From NCBI GenBank assembly GCA_016721315.1, contig JADKIL010000002.1, positions 62,001 through 126,000 of the forward strand: DNA of 64,000 bases, read 5' to 3'. Numbering within the stretch: the first letter of the stretch is position 1; each line of letters opens with the position of its first letter. The translations under genes and the position numbers were made by a program. The notes under the pieces are model-generated. The model was not told the origin of the DNA and ran no database searches. It was given only the letters and a program-made list of their open reading frames with translations. The stretch comes from Candidatus Villigracilis vicinus. Its GTDB lineage: Bacteria; Chloroflexota; Anaerolineae; Anaerolineales; Villigracilaceae. Of the stretch, positions 16,401-22,430 are shown piece after piece.

Positions 16401-17333
16401 GTTAAGGTCAAGCTTTTGGTTGAGCTTATAACGACCAACACGTTCAAGGTCATAATGGCGTTGATCAAAAAGCTGTTCTTCAAGGAACTGGCGGGCATTA
16501 TCCAGCGTAGCCGGATCGCCTGGGCGCATCTTCTTGAAGAATTCGATCAAAGCAGCTTCAGCGATGGTGTGATTGCTGAGGTCCCAGTCTGGTTCCTGCT
16601 TAATCGTGGAGGCAATGAACATGCGCTCGGGATTGTTATCCACATCCTTGAACAGGGAGAGGATTTCCTCGTCTGTACCATGCTTGATGGGAGAATCTTT
16701 GATTCCGTCGCTGACAGCGGCGAGAGCACGCAAAAATACCGTGATCGGCACGGTGCGTTTGCGGTTGAATTTGAGGATAATGTAGTCGGACTTACGGGTT
16801 TCGAACTCCATCCAAGCTCCACGGTCAGGAATCAGTTTGGCCATGGAGAGCAGGCGTCCCGTAGCGCGATCCGCAGGAGCTTCAAAGTAAACGCCGGGAG
16901 AACGGATCAATTGCGAAACAACGACACGTTCCGTTCCGTTAACAATGTAAGTTCCCTTATCAGTCATTTCAGGGAAATCGCCCAGGAAGATATCCTGCTT
17001 GATAGGTTCGGGAACATCCGGTCCAGCGAGGAGAACAGAAACATAAAGCGGACTGGCATATGTCAGATCGCGCTCTACGCATTCTTCAATGGAGTGCTTC
17101 GGATCACCAAACCAATACTTCAACCCCCACTGTTGCGATTCGGGGCTGCGGCTTGGGAAGAATAGCTTCATTCCCTTGTTATATGACTCAATCGGGGAGA
17201 TTTCATGGAAAAGGTCTCCAAGTCCCTCCTTTTTGAGCCTTTCAAATGAATCAAGTTGTACTTCGATCAGATTAGGTAAATCAAGACTTACGGGAATTCG
17301 TGCGTAGCTTTTCTGGGGCAAAGAAGATGCCAT
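13434..17333 (-). CDS. rpoB: DNA-directed RNA polymerase subunit beta
   Basis: The beta subunit is the catalytic half of RNA polymerase with beta-prime. The 1299-residue sequence is complete from the N-terminal protrusion (LPNLIEVQLDSF) to the C-terminal clamp (SFRVLVKELQSLGL). The rifampicin pocket near residues 400-430 (SSQLSQFMDQTNPLAELRHK, then SALGPGG) has the usual sensitive residues. Between VFDGA (about residue 980) and LRDGKTG (about 1135) there are some 150 residues where Bacillus and E. coli have about 25, a large helical insertion. It has its own consensus promoter, and no rpoC follows before rpsL. Confidence 0.98.
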   Translation of the reverse strand: MASSLPQKSYARIPVSLDLPNLIEVQLDSFERLKKEGLGDLFHEISPIESYNKGMKLFFPSRSPESQQWGLKYWFGDPKHSIEECVERDLTYASPLYVSVLLAGPDVPEPIKQDIFLGDFPEMTDKGTYIVNGTERVVVSQLIRSPGVYFEAPADRATGRLLSMAKLIPDRGAWMEFETRKSDYIILKFNRKRTVPITVFLRALAAVSDGIKDSPIKHGTDEEILSLFKDVDNNPERMFIASTIKQEPDWDLSNHTIAEAALIEFFKKMRPGDPATLDNARQFLEEQLFDQRHYDLERVGRYKLNQKLDLNIPIPHRTVSKSDILRLLRRMIQINNGSERSDDIDHLGNRRVKTVGELIQNKLRIGLRRMERVIKERMSIRDQEQLSPVTLVNIRPVVAALREFFGSSQLSQFMDQTNPLAELRHKRTLSALGPGGLRRERAGFDVRDVHHSHYGRICPIETPEGPNIGLIGRLASFARVNEYGFIETPYRRVYKALPSDSELLEGRTLREDIYDPKSEELLFKTGTEIDSKVAKRLARLDGEIAIIPFVSDEIVYLSADAEDKYTIAQANAALTEKKEFSRERISCRYHSGFLFSNAESLDFMDVAPHQVVGISAALIPFLEHDDANRALMGSNMMAQAVPLVRPEVPLVSTGMERHAAIDSGQVVVAEADGEVVSVTGSTITVKEKRSGNRVYQLRKYQRSNQSTCIDQRPSVVKGQLIKAGDIIADSSSTDNGQLALGQNVVIAFLSWEGGNFEDAILLSERLVQEDRFTSVHIEKYEVEARDTKLGPEEITRDIPNVGDDAIKDLDENGIIRIGAEVGPNDILVGKITPKGEKELTPEERLLRAIFGEKSRDVKDTSLRMPHGERGKVVDVKVFTREENSDLAAGVDMMVRVSVAQRRKITAGDKMAGRHGNKGVVSKVVPVEDMPFLENGVPVDIILNPLGVPGRMNIGQVLEVHLGWAAKRLGYRAVTPVFDGASEEQIEAELARAWIVDQAWKEAGVRAWDWLKEQEYDPNTIEDDDEVRRLYLEGWLDKRRYDIYSLNDVAYAHRATAREWLREKGYTDPDEILLEDRKVAHDPKLDDIAITACLRLWLEVNGVTRRVAEDKVFETAQELAKEKGLPLPILGKQTLRDGKTGIPYDQPVTVGVMTILKLHHLVEDKVHARSTGPYSLVTQQPLGGKAQFGGQRFGEMEVWALEAYGAAHTLQEMLTVKSDDVQGRVNTYEAIVKGEPIEEPSIPASFRVLVKELQSLGLAVEAINENGDIVKFGKDEEKTHPPKHDTGLLSLGEGQSRKKQ

Positions 17334-17404
17334 TCTTCTCTCCTAACGGTTTTGAATGACGATAATAAACGACGATAACTGTCCCGGATGGACAGCGACT
17401 AAAC

Positions 17405-17433
17405 ATTATATCGAACACAATATGAAAAGTCAA
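17405..17433 (-). promoter_or_regulatory. consensus promoter of rpoB
   Basis: TTGACT, 17 bases and TATAAT on the minus strand, about 70 bases before the rpoB ATG. A small hairpin (CTGTCC-n5-GGACAG at 17379-17395) lies in the leader. Strong expression is expected. Confidence 0.85.
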
Positions 17434-17481
17434 GAAAAAAGGGCTTTGATTTATTAACTTTTATCTTCCTCGCTATATTTC

Positions 17482-17510
17482 TTGACAATATAAATAAGTG
17501 CGTGTAAAAT
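17482..17510 (+). promoter_or_regulatory. promoter of the Phe-Gly-Cys tRNA cluster
   Basis: TTGACA, a 17-base spacer and TAAAAT on the plus strand, 30 bases before the tRNA-Phe 5' end. It is divergent from the rpoB promoter and shares the same intergenic region. Confidence 0.85.
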
Positions 17511-17540
17511 CACCGCCGCTTAACAAATAAATAACGTTTG

Positions 17541-17613
17541 GCCGAGATAGCTCAGTTGGTAGAGCACGCGACTGAAAATCGCGGTGTCCCCAGTTCGATC
17601 CTGGGTCTCGGCA
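17541..17613 (+). tRNA. tRNA-Phe(GAA)
   Basis: The cloverleaf folds fully: acceptor GCCGAGA/TCTCGGC, D-stem GCTC/GAGC, anticodon stem CGCGA/TCGCG with loop CTGAAAA (anticodon GAA), and T-arm CCCAG-TTCGATC-CTGGG. The discriminator is A and CCA is not encoded. Confidence 0.97.
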
Positions 17614-17616
17614 CTC

Positions 17617-17633
17617 TCGACCAAATTGGTCGA
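17617..17633 (+). repeat. palindrome between tRNA-Phe and tRNA-Gly
   Basis: TCGACCAA and TTGGTCGA surround a single base. In the tRNA precursor this would make a short hairpin between the mature tRNAs, possibly aiding processing. Confidence 0.5.
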
Positions 17634-17636
17634 TAA

Positions 17637-17711
<75 letters not shown>

Positions 17712-17767
17712 AAACTGGAGGATTGCAGATTGAAAATGCTTTCGGTCAGCAATCCTTTTGTTTATAC

Positions 17768-17839
17768 GGCGTCGTGGCCAAGTGGTAAGGCAAGGGTCTG
17801 CAAAACCCTCATTCACGGGTTCAAATCCCGTCGACGCCT
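17768..17839 (+). tRNA. tRNA-Cys(GCA)
   Basis: Acceptor GGCGTCG/CGACGCC, anticodon stem AGGGT/ACCCT with loop CTGCAAA (anticodon GCA), T-arm ACGGG-TTCAAAT-CCCGT and discriminator T, as expected for Cys. It is the last gene of the cluster and is followed at once by a terminator. Confidence 0.97.
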
Positions 17840-17842
17840 CTG

Positions 17843-17873
17843 AAACAGACTCGTAAGTGAGTCTGTTTTTTTT
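17843..17873 (+). terminator. terminator of the tRNA cluster
   Basis: AAACAGACTC and GAGTCTGTTT form a 10-bp stem with a 6-base loop and an eight-T run, 3 bases after tRNA-Cys. Confidence 0.9.
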
Positions 17874-17945
17874 ATTTAAAAGTATTCCCCATGGCAAAAA
17901 TCTACAAAAATTTCATTCATGGGTTTCCCATTTTGTATTTCTGAC

Positions 17946-17996
17946 ACAAGACAAGGGTTTTCAATATTTAAAACCCTTGTCTTGTTTTTATTTTTA
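17946..17996. terminator. strong hairpin at the 3' end of tyrS
   Basis: A perfect 16-bp stem (ACAAGACAAGGGTTTT and its complement) with an 8-base loop. The T-rich side is on the plus strand, but the hairpin lies 9 bases beyond the tyrS stop and must also end the tyrS message or stabilise its 3' end. Confidence 0.75.
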
Positions 17997-19205
17997 CTTC
18001 ACACGTAAAAATTTCCGTTTACCGACCTGCAACACACCCGGATGTGGAAACGGCGCATCGCCGCGCTCAAGCACTTCCCCATCCAAACGAACACCCTTTT
18101 GGTCGATCAACTGGCGCGCCTTGCTTTTGCTCTCAGCCATTCCAGCAGCAAGGATGACGTCTACAACTGTTTGCCCTGATTGCAACTCATATTCCGGCAT
18201 CTCATCTGGAATCTCCTTCTGTTGGAACATCTTGATGAAATTATCCTGCCCGGACTGCGCTTCAGCCTCTGTGTAGAAAATGCTGACGATTTCCTTTGCC
18301 ATCTTCATTTTTGCATCACGCGGGTGCAAAGCGCCTGAGGCAACATCCTTTTCGATCTGCGCGATCTCGTGTGGGCTGAAACGAGTGACAAGGCGCATAT
18401 ATGTACCCATCGCCGAATCTGGCACAGACATTAACTTACCGAACATATCATCCGCGCCGGTGTTGATCGGAACGATGTTTCCCGTAGATTTGGACATTCG
18501 CTGCGTGCCATCCGTGCCGGGAAGAATGCCAGTGATGATACCTACCAGAGGCTTTTGCCCAAGTGCTTCTTGAAGTTTTCTTCCAGCCACGATGATGTTG
18601 AATAATTGGTCAGAGCCGCCAACCTGAATATCTGTTTCCATGGCGGCTGCATCGTATCCTTGCATTAAGGCGTAGAAGGTCTCATGCAAGTAGATCGGCT
18701 CACCTTTGTCGAGACGCTTGGCAAAGTTCTCACGTGCTAAAAACTGCTGGACGGTGAAGTTCTGCCCGAGGCGAATGAGATCGACCAGATTCAACTTCGA
18801 CAACCACTCACTGTTGTACCGAATCCTGGTCTTGGATTTATCCAAAACGCGGAAGGCTTGCTCCGCATATGTTAGCGCGTTCTCTGCAACTTTTTCCTGC
18901 GTCAGAACTGGACGTGCCTTATTCTTATCGGAAGGATCCCCCACCAACGCCGTATAGTTCCCAATGAGAAAAGTGACTTCATGACCGAGATCTTGAAATT
19001 GGCGCAACTTACGCATGGAAATGGTATGCCCCAAATGCAGATCTGTGGATGTAGGATCATAGCCGCAATAAACCCGCAGCGGACGGTTTTCCTTTTCTGC
19101 GACCTTCAAGCGCTCACGCAGTTCAGACGCCATGGCTTTTTGCAGATCTTCGTCGCCATAGTCGGTTCCTTGCATCAATAACTCGACTTGTTCCTCGATG
19201 TTCAT
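17994..19205 (-). CDS. tyrS: Tyrosyl-tRNA synthetase
   Basis: TyrRS charges tRNA-Tyr in the cytoplasm. The 403-residue protein is a class Ic synthetase: the HIGH motif is HLGH at 57-60, the KMSKS motif is the RMSKS variant at 236-240, and tyrosine-pocket regions around GYDPTSTDLHLGH and QVGGSDQ are intact. A C-terminal S4 domain (KSKARQLIDQKGVRLDGEVL) binds tRNA. The longer linker and RMSKS resemble the TyrZ-like type. An AGGAGA lies upstream of the ATG. Expression is probably controlled by the upstream leader-peptide attenuator at 19270-19410. Confidence 0.97.
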   Translation of the reverse strand: MNIEEQVELLMQGTDYGDEDLQKAMASELRERLKVAEKENRPLRVYCGYDPTSTDLHLGHTISMRKLRQFQDLGHEVTFLIGNYTALVGDPSDKNKARPVLTQEKVAENALTYAEQAFRVLDKSKTRIRYNSEWLSKLNLVDLIRLGQNFTVQQFLARENFAKRLDKGEPIYLHETFYALMQGYDAAAMETDIQVGGSDQLFNIIVAGRKLQEALGQKPLVGIITGILPGTDGTQRMSKSTGNIVPINTGADDMFGKLMSVPDSAMGTYMRLVTRFSPHEIAQIEKDVASGALHPRDAKMKMAKEIVSIFYTEAEAQSGQDNFIKMFQQKEIPDEMPEYELQSGQTVVDVILAAGMAESKSKARQLIDQKGVRLDGEVLERGDAPFPHPGVLQVGKRKFLRVK

Positions 19206-19269
19206 ACTGTTCTCCTAATGCAAAACCCTGCTCGGGTCGTAATTTAATAATTATCCTGGCTTTATGCAA

Positions 19270-19301
19270 ATAAAAACGCGCCCGCGATGATGGGGCGCGT
19301 T
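19270..19301 (-). terminator. attenuator terminator upstream of tyrS
   Basis: On the minus strand AACGCGCCC pairs with GGGCGCGTT (9 bp) around the 9-base loop CATCATCGC, followed by TTTATTT. It lies between a Tyr-rich mini-ORF and tyrS. The loop is complementary to GCGATGGTG (19309-19317), giving a 9-bp alternative pairing (one G-U) that encloses the left arm of the terminator, so the two folds exclude each other. Confidence 0.8.
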
Positions 19302-19324
19302 CAAATCACACCATCGCAATATGT

Positions 19325-19375
19325 TTACGGGCGGTAATAATAGTAATAGCGGCTGGTGAAAAAGGCACTGGACAT
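19325..19375 (-). CDS. tyrS leader peptide with five consecutive Tyr codons
   Basis: A 16-codon open frame reading MSSAFFTSRYYYYYRP and then TAA, just upstream of the tyrS attenuator terminator. The codons are TAT TAC TAT TAT TAC. It is too short for ordinary gene calling. The ATG lies 6 bases after a TATAAT box, i.e. at the predicted transcription start, so translation would be leaderless. A ribosome that finishes at the stop would cover GCGATGGTG and prevent the antiterminator, favouring termination; a ribosome stalled at the Tyr codons for lack of charged tRNA-Tyr would leave it free. The layout matches amino-acid attenuation leaders such as pheST and trp. This is inference with no direct evidence of translation. 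Confidence 0.75.
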   Translation of the reverse strand: MSSAFFTSRYYYYYRP

Positions 19376-19381
19376 GCCGGT

Positions 19382-19410
19382 ATTATACATCAGGAATTTT
19401 ATTGCGACAA
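19382..19410 (-). promoter_or_regulatory. promoter of the tyrS leader
   Basis: TTGTCG, a 17-base spacer and TATAAT on the minus strand. The -35 lies in the last codons of the upstream lipoprotein gene. The expected start of transcription falls on the A of the leader-peptide ATG. Confidence 0.75.
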
Positions 19411-20070
19411 ATTGAACGGGAAGCTCCACGGTCCACGAACCGTGTAAAACTCGTCACTGTAAACGAGCTGCTCCGCCTGCTCCTGCGACATCTCTGCAGG
19501 TTTGCCAAGGATCTGCATGGTCAATGTACCATTCACGTCCAAGCAATCAACCGAAACTCCTGTGCCGCGTTCAAGCAAAGCCTGTTGGATCTTGGGCAGG
19601 TAAATATCGCAGTAATCACTGGGCTGCGGCGGCGCAGCGATCGCGTCGATAATAATGGTTGCATTGGTGAGATCAGCATCAGGCGCAACGACAAAGGTAA
19701 GCGTGTCACAACGCAATCCCGGCTGCCCATTTGCAGCTTCCTGCAAACTGATGAGAGTGGTGCCATATTCTTGAAGGACGATGCCGCTGTAAGATAAACT
19801 TGCCGCCCAGATCGACCAATCGGATGCGTCGGGCATGGTGAAGCAAACATCTGCATTGACACTTTTGCCTTCCATCCATGCGCGGTTCAAACGAACATCC
19901 ACACCTGCAACGACTTGTTGAGCAGTATTAACGCTCGCTTCAGCGGTCGGATAAGAGGGGTCGATATATGCTGTTGCAGTTGGCAGTAACTGCGGCAAAA
20001 CAACCTGAGACTCTTGAGCCGGAGCGCAAGCTGTTAGCAATAGCAGAGTTATGATGAAAATCTTCTTCAT
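19399..20070 (-). CDS. Predicted lipoprotein of unknown function
   Basis: I do not recognise the family. The 223-residue product has a type II signal peptide (MKKIFIITLLLLTACAPAQ) with the lipobox Cys at position 15, so it should be lipid-anchored outside the cell membrane. The rest looks like beta-rich extracellular sequence with several cysteines and acidic segments, and no catalytic motif. It starts 21 bases after the epimerase gene and is probably co-transcribed with it. The Lgt and LspA needed for its maturation are encoded in this window. Confidence 0.8.
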   Translation of the reverse strand: MKKIFIITLLLLTACAPAQESQVVLPQLLPTATAYIDPSYPTAEASVNTAQQVVAGVDVRLNRAWMEGKSVNADVCFTMPDASDWSIWAASLSYSGIVLQEYGTTLISLQEAANGQPGLRCDTLTFVVAPDADLTNATIIIDAIAAPPQPSDYCDIYLPKIQQALLERGTGVSVDCLDVNGTLTMQILGKPAEMSQEQAEQLVYSDEFYTVRGPWSFPFNLSQ

Positions 20071-20091
20071 GGACTTTATTTCTCCTTTGGC

Positions 20092-20973
20092 TTATGTAAA
20101 TAAATCGATCAACGCTTCGCGCGGACCCGGAAATTGAAACTTGTACCCTGACTCGAGTAACCGTTTTGGCTGGCAAAACCTGCCTTCAAGGATCAAGACG
20201 CTCATTTCGCCCAAAACGTTCCGCATCAAAAATGCAGGGACAGGAAACCAATAGGGTCGATGTAACACGCCTGCCAACACCTTTGTAAAATCTGCAAGAG
20301 AAGTTTGTGTGGGTGCGATCAAATTATAGGCGCCATGCGAGTTTTCATTGGACATCAAGTACCGCGTGGCGTTTACCCAATCTTGGACATGGATCCAAGG
20401 AAATGCCTGCTCGCCAGAGCCGATCCTCCCGCCAAAGAACAATTGGACTGGTAATGCGATCAATTTCAAAATGATGCTGTTTTTCGCCAGAACAGGCGAT
20501 GTGCGCAGGACCAGTCGTCGAACGCCCAGATGTTCCACAGGTTTGGTTGCATCTTCCCATTTGACAGTTAACTGTGCAAGAAAGTCATCACCGGGTAAAG
20601 TGGCTTCGTCGGCGAGGCTGCCATAAACACCATAGTGATTAATACCAGAGACTTGCACAAAAAGGCTTGGGCGACGAGTCGCTTCCTGAATCGCTTGAGC
20701 AAGCACACGTCCTGGAAGGATGCGCGAATCTTCGAAGGAGCGTTTTCGAGCGGCAGTCCAGGGCCAAGCGGATGTACTTTGTCCGGCAAGATGAATGACC
20801 ACATCCATTTCGTTGATTAAGTGCCCCCACCCTGCGGTGGTACGCCCATCCCATTGGATACGGTTTTCGCCTGCATGGCGTGAAAGAATAAAAACCCTGT
20901 GCCCATCCGTGAGCAGTGACCTGGTTAAAGCGGTCCCCAACAAACCCGAACCGCCAGAGATCATTATATTCAT
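20092..20973 (-). CDS. TIGR01777-type NAD(P)-dependent epimerase/SDR protein
   Basis: An atypical extended short-chain dehydrogenase of the YfcH/SDR39U1 group, substrate unknown. The 293 residues open with the Rossmann motif ISGGSGLLGTALTRSLL, have VVIHLAGQS as the second nucleotide contact, and an active-site-like VSGINHYGVYG (Tyr without a full YxxxK). The C-terminal part, with VLRRPYWFPVPAFLMRNVLG-like sequence and LLESGYKFQFP, is the DUF1731 tail of the family. GGAG lies 5 bases before the ATG. It is divergent from the HNH gene. Confidence 0.88.
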   Translation of the reverse strand: MNIMISGGSGLLGTALTRSLLTDGHRVFILSRHAGENRIQWDGRTTAGWGHLINEMDVVIHLAGQSTSAWPWTAARKRSFEDSRILPGRVLAQAIQEATRRPSLFVQVSGINHYGVYGSLADEATLPGDDFLAQLTVKWEDATKPVEHLGVRRLVLRTSPVLAKNSIILKLIALPVQLFFGGRIGSGEQAFPWIHVQDWVNATRYLMSNENSHGAYNLIAPTQTSLADFTKVLAGVLHRPYWFPVPAFLMRNVLGEMSVLILEGRFCQPKRLLESGYKFQFPGPREALIDLFT

Positions 20974-21030
20974 GCATTCTCCTGCAATGAGATGTTAATG
21001 GATGCGTTCACCAAATCGATGTTCTGGAAG

Positions 21031-21036
21031 TATAAT
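21031..21036 (+). promoter_or_regulatory. -10 box of the HNH gene
   Basis: TATAAT lies 21 bases before the HNH ATG; the best -35 (TTCACC, 18-base spacing) is weak. It decides the start: in-frame ATGs further upstream would precede the transcript. Confidence 0.55.
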
Positions 21037-21057
21037 CACGCGAGTTACCGGAACCTT

Positions 21058-21561
21058 ATGAACGAACCCGTATTGGTGCTCAATGCGAATTTTGAGCCTA
21101 TCCACGTCTGTTCGACACGACGGGCAATCACTTTGATCCTTGCGGGAAAAGCCGGTATGATCGCAAACGGACGCGGACATATCCGCACCATATCACAGCT
21201 CATCCCTCGTCCCTCGGTTATTCGGCTTGAATCGCAAATTCATCGACCGCGCCCGCGCGTCCAATTAACGCGCCGTGAAGTCTTTCGGCGTGATAATTAT
21301 ACCTGTCAGTATTGCGGAAAACGGGAAGGCAACCTGACGATAGACCATGTAATCCCGCGACACATGGGTGGAAGACCTACTTGGACCAACCTCGTTACGG
21401 CTTGTTCTTCTTGCAATCACCGTAAAGGCGGGCGCAAAGTGGAAGAGGCACATATGCACCTTTTGCATATTCCGAAAGAGCCGCCTGCAGAAGCCGCGTA
21501 TATTTTTGGGAAACACCTGAACGAGAATCAGGAATGGGTTCCGTTTATTTCTGGATGGTAA
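21058..21561 (+). CDS. HNH endonuclease family protein
   Basis: A 167-residue protein beginning MNEPVLVLNANFEPIHVCST, the usual opening of a widespread bacterial HNH family of unknown role. The nuclease module spans about residues 85-145: Cys pair YTCQYCG, the catalytic LTIDHVIPRHMGG, the Asn of TNLVTAC and a second Cys pair CSSCNHRKGG that together make a zinc-bound beta-beta-alpha fold. A 22-codon longer reading is rejected because it would start upstream of the promoter. It stands alone, with no intron, intein or restriction genes nearby, so I do not call it a homing or restriction enzyme. Confidence 0.9.
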   Translation: MNEPVLVLNANFEPIHVCSTRRAITLILAGKAGMIANGRGHIRTISQLIPRPSVIRLESQIHRPRPRVQLTRREVFRRDNYTCQYCGKREGNLTIDHVIPRHMGGRPTWTNLVTACSSCNHRKGGRKVEEAHMHLLHIPKEPPAEAAYIFGKHLNENQEWVPFISGW

Positions 21562-21565
21562 ATAT

Positions 21566-21593
21566 AAATCCCCTCTTTGTGAGGGGATTTTTT
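21566..21593. terminator. bidirectional terminator between HNH and MBL genes
   Basis: AAATCCCCTC and GAGGGGATTT pair across TTTGT, with T-rich sequence on the plus side. It lies between two convergent genes and overlaps the MBL stop codon. Confidence 0.85.
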
Positions 21594-22347
21594 AGAAATC
21601 CAGAACCATGAAGTCTTTTGCAAGCTGGATATCGCCTTGATATGTCTTTGAGGCTTCGGCGATCAGGTCGCCTTTTGCAAATCTACCGGTTGGATAATGG
21701 ATCAAGTAAAGCTTGTTGACCTCCGCTTTGGAAGCGATCGTACCTGCCTGTTCGGCGGACGAGTGTCCGGGCGACTCGCCAGTGGCTTCATGGATGAGCA
21801 CATCCACTCCGGCGCTCAAGCGGACAACCTCATCACAGGGTTCAGTATCACAAGAGTACGCCATCACTTTTTGACTTTCGGAAAAGTCTACCCGTAAACC
21901 AATGTTGGGGATCATGTGGTGGACCGGGGATGCCTGGATGACAAAATCGGGGCAGTCAAGAACTTGGGTCATTTCTTGCGTAGGTAATCGATAAAAGACG
22001 ACAGGGAAAAACTCAGGCCACGCAGACCAGTTATACAACCCCATCAAGCTTTCAAGACGATCGATAGTGTAATGGAGACCGTAAATATTCAAGGGCTTTT
22101 GTCTGCCCATCAACCACATATCCATCAGCAAGAGCGGCACTCCGGAAGCATGATCAGGATGAAAATGTGTAACGATGACATCGGTCAGGTTGTTAAAATC
22201 CAAACCGGCTTGCTCTAGACGTACAATCGGGTTACTGACAGAGTCAACCAAAACTGTGCGGTCATTCCCAACAATAACCATATGGGTGTTTTCGCTTTCA
22301 ATTGTTGGGATCGCATTTGATGAGCCTAAAATGATCACTTTTGCCAT
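21592..22347 (-). CDS. Metallo-beta-lactamase fold hydrolase, RNase Z-like
   Basis: A 251-residue MBL-fold protein starting MAKVIILGSSNAIPTIESEN. The zinc motif THFHPDHASG is at about residues 80-89, with further ligands in PVHHMIPN, the Asp of SCDTEPCDE and the His of LIHYPTG. This arrangement resembles the RNase Z/arylsulfatase-like branch, but the substrate is unknown. The chosen ATG lies 7 bases after a -10-like TAACAT, so the mRNA may be leaderless; a longer start (MSHAGCF) would sit inside the upstream terminator. Confidence 0.88.
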   Translation of the reverse strand: MAKVIILGSSNAIPTIESENTHMVIVGNDRTVLVDSVSNPIVRLEQAGLDFNNLTDVIVTHFHPDHASGVPLLLMDMWLMGRQKPLNIYGLHYTIDRLESLMGLYNWSAWPEFFPVVFYRLPTQEMTQVLDCPDFVIQASPVHHMIPNIGLRVDFSESQKVMAYSCDTEPCDEVVRLSAGVDVLIHEATGESPGHSSAEQAGTIASKAEVNKLYLIHYPTGRFAKGDLIAEASKTYQGDIQLAKDFMVLDF

Positions 22348-22354
22348 ACATCGA

Positions 22355-22383
22355 ATGTTAACCGAATTTTCCCCAATTGTTAA
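22355..22383 (-). promoter_or_regulatory. possible leaderless promoter of the MBL gene
   Basis: TTAACA, a 17-base spacer and TAACAT on the minus strand, with only 7 bases between the -10 and the ATG. No Shine-Dalgarno sequence is present. Confidence 0.5.
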
Positions 22384-22393
22384 TTGTAGTTTC

Positions 22394-22430
22394 ATAAAAC
22401 ATCCTGCGTGAGACACGCAGGATGTTTTAT
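22394..22430 (-). terminator. terminator after the ABC-SpoIIM gene
   Basis: A perfect 17-bp stem (ATAAAACATCCTGCGTG and its complement) with a 3-base loop, beginning at the last base of the permease stop codon. Transcripts from either side would be stopped or stabilised. Confidence 0.85.

Noticed and set aside
19206..19398. T-box riboswitch upstream of tyrS
   Set aside because: The leader is too short and lacks the T-box antiterminator consensus and a stem I; the Tyr-codon leader peptide explains the layout better.
21058..21561. Homing or restriction endonuclease
   Set aside because: No intron, intein, methyltransferase or other defence gene is nearby; the protein matches a common stand-alone HNH family.
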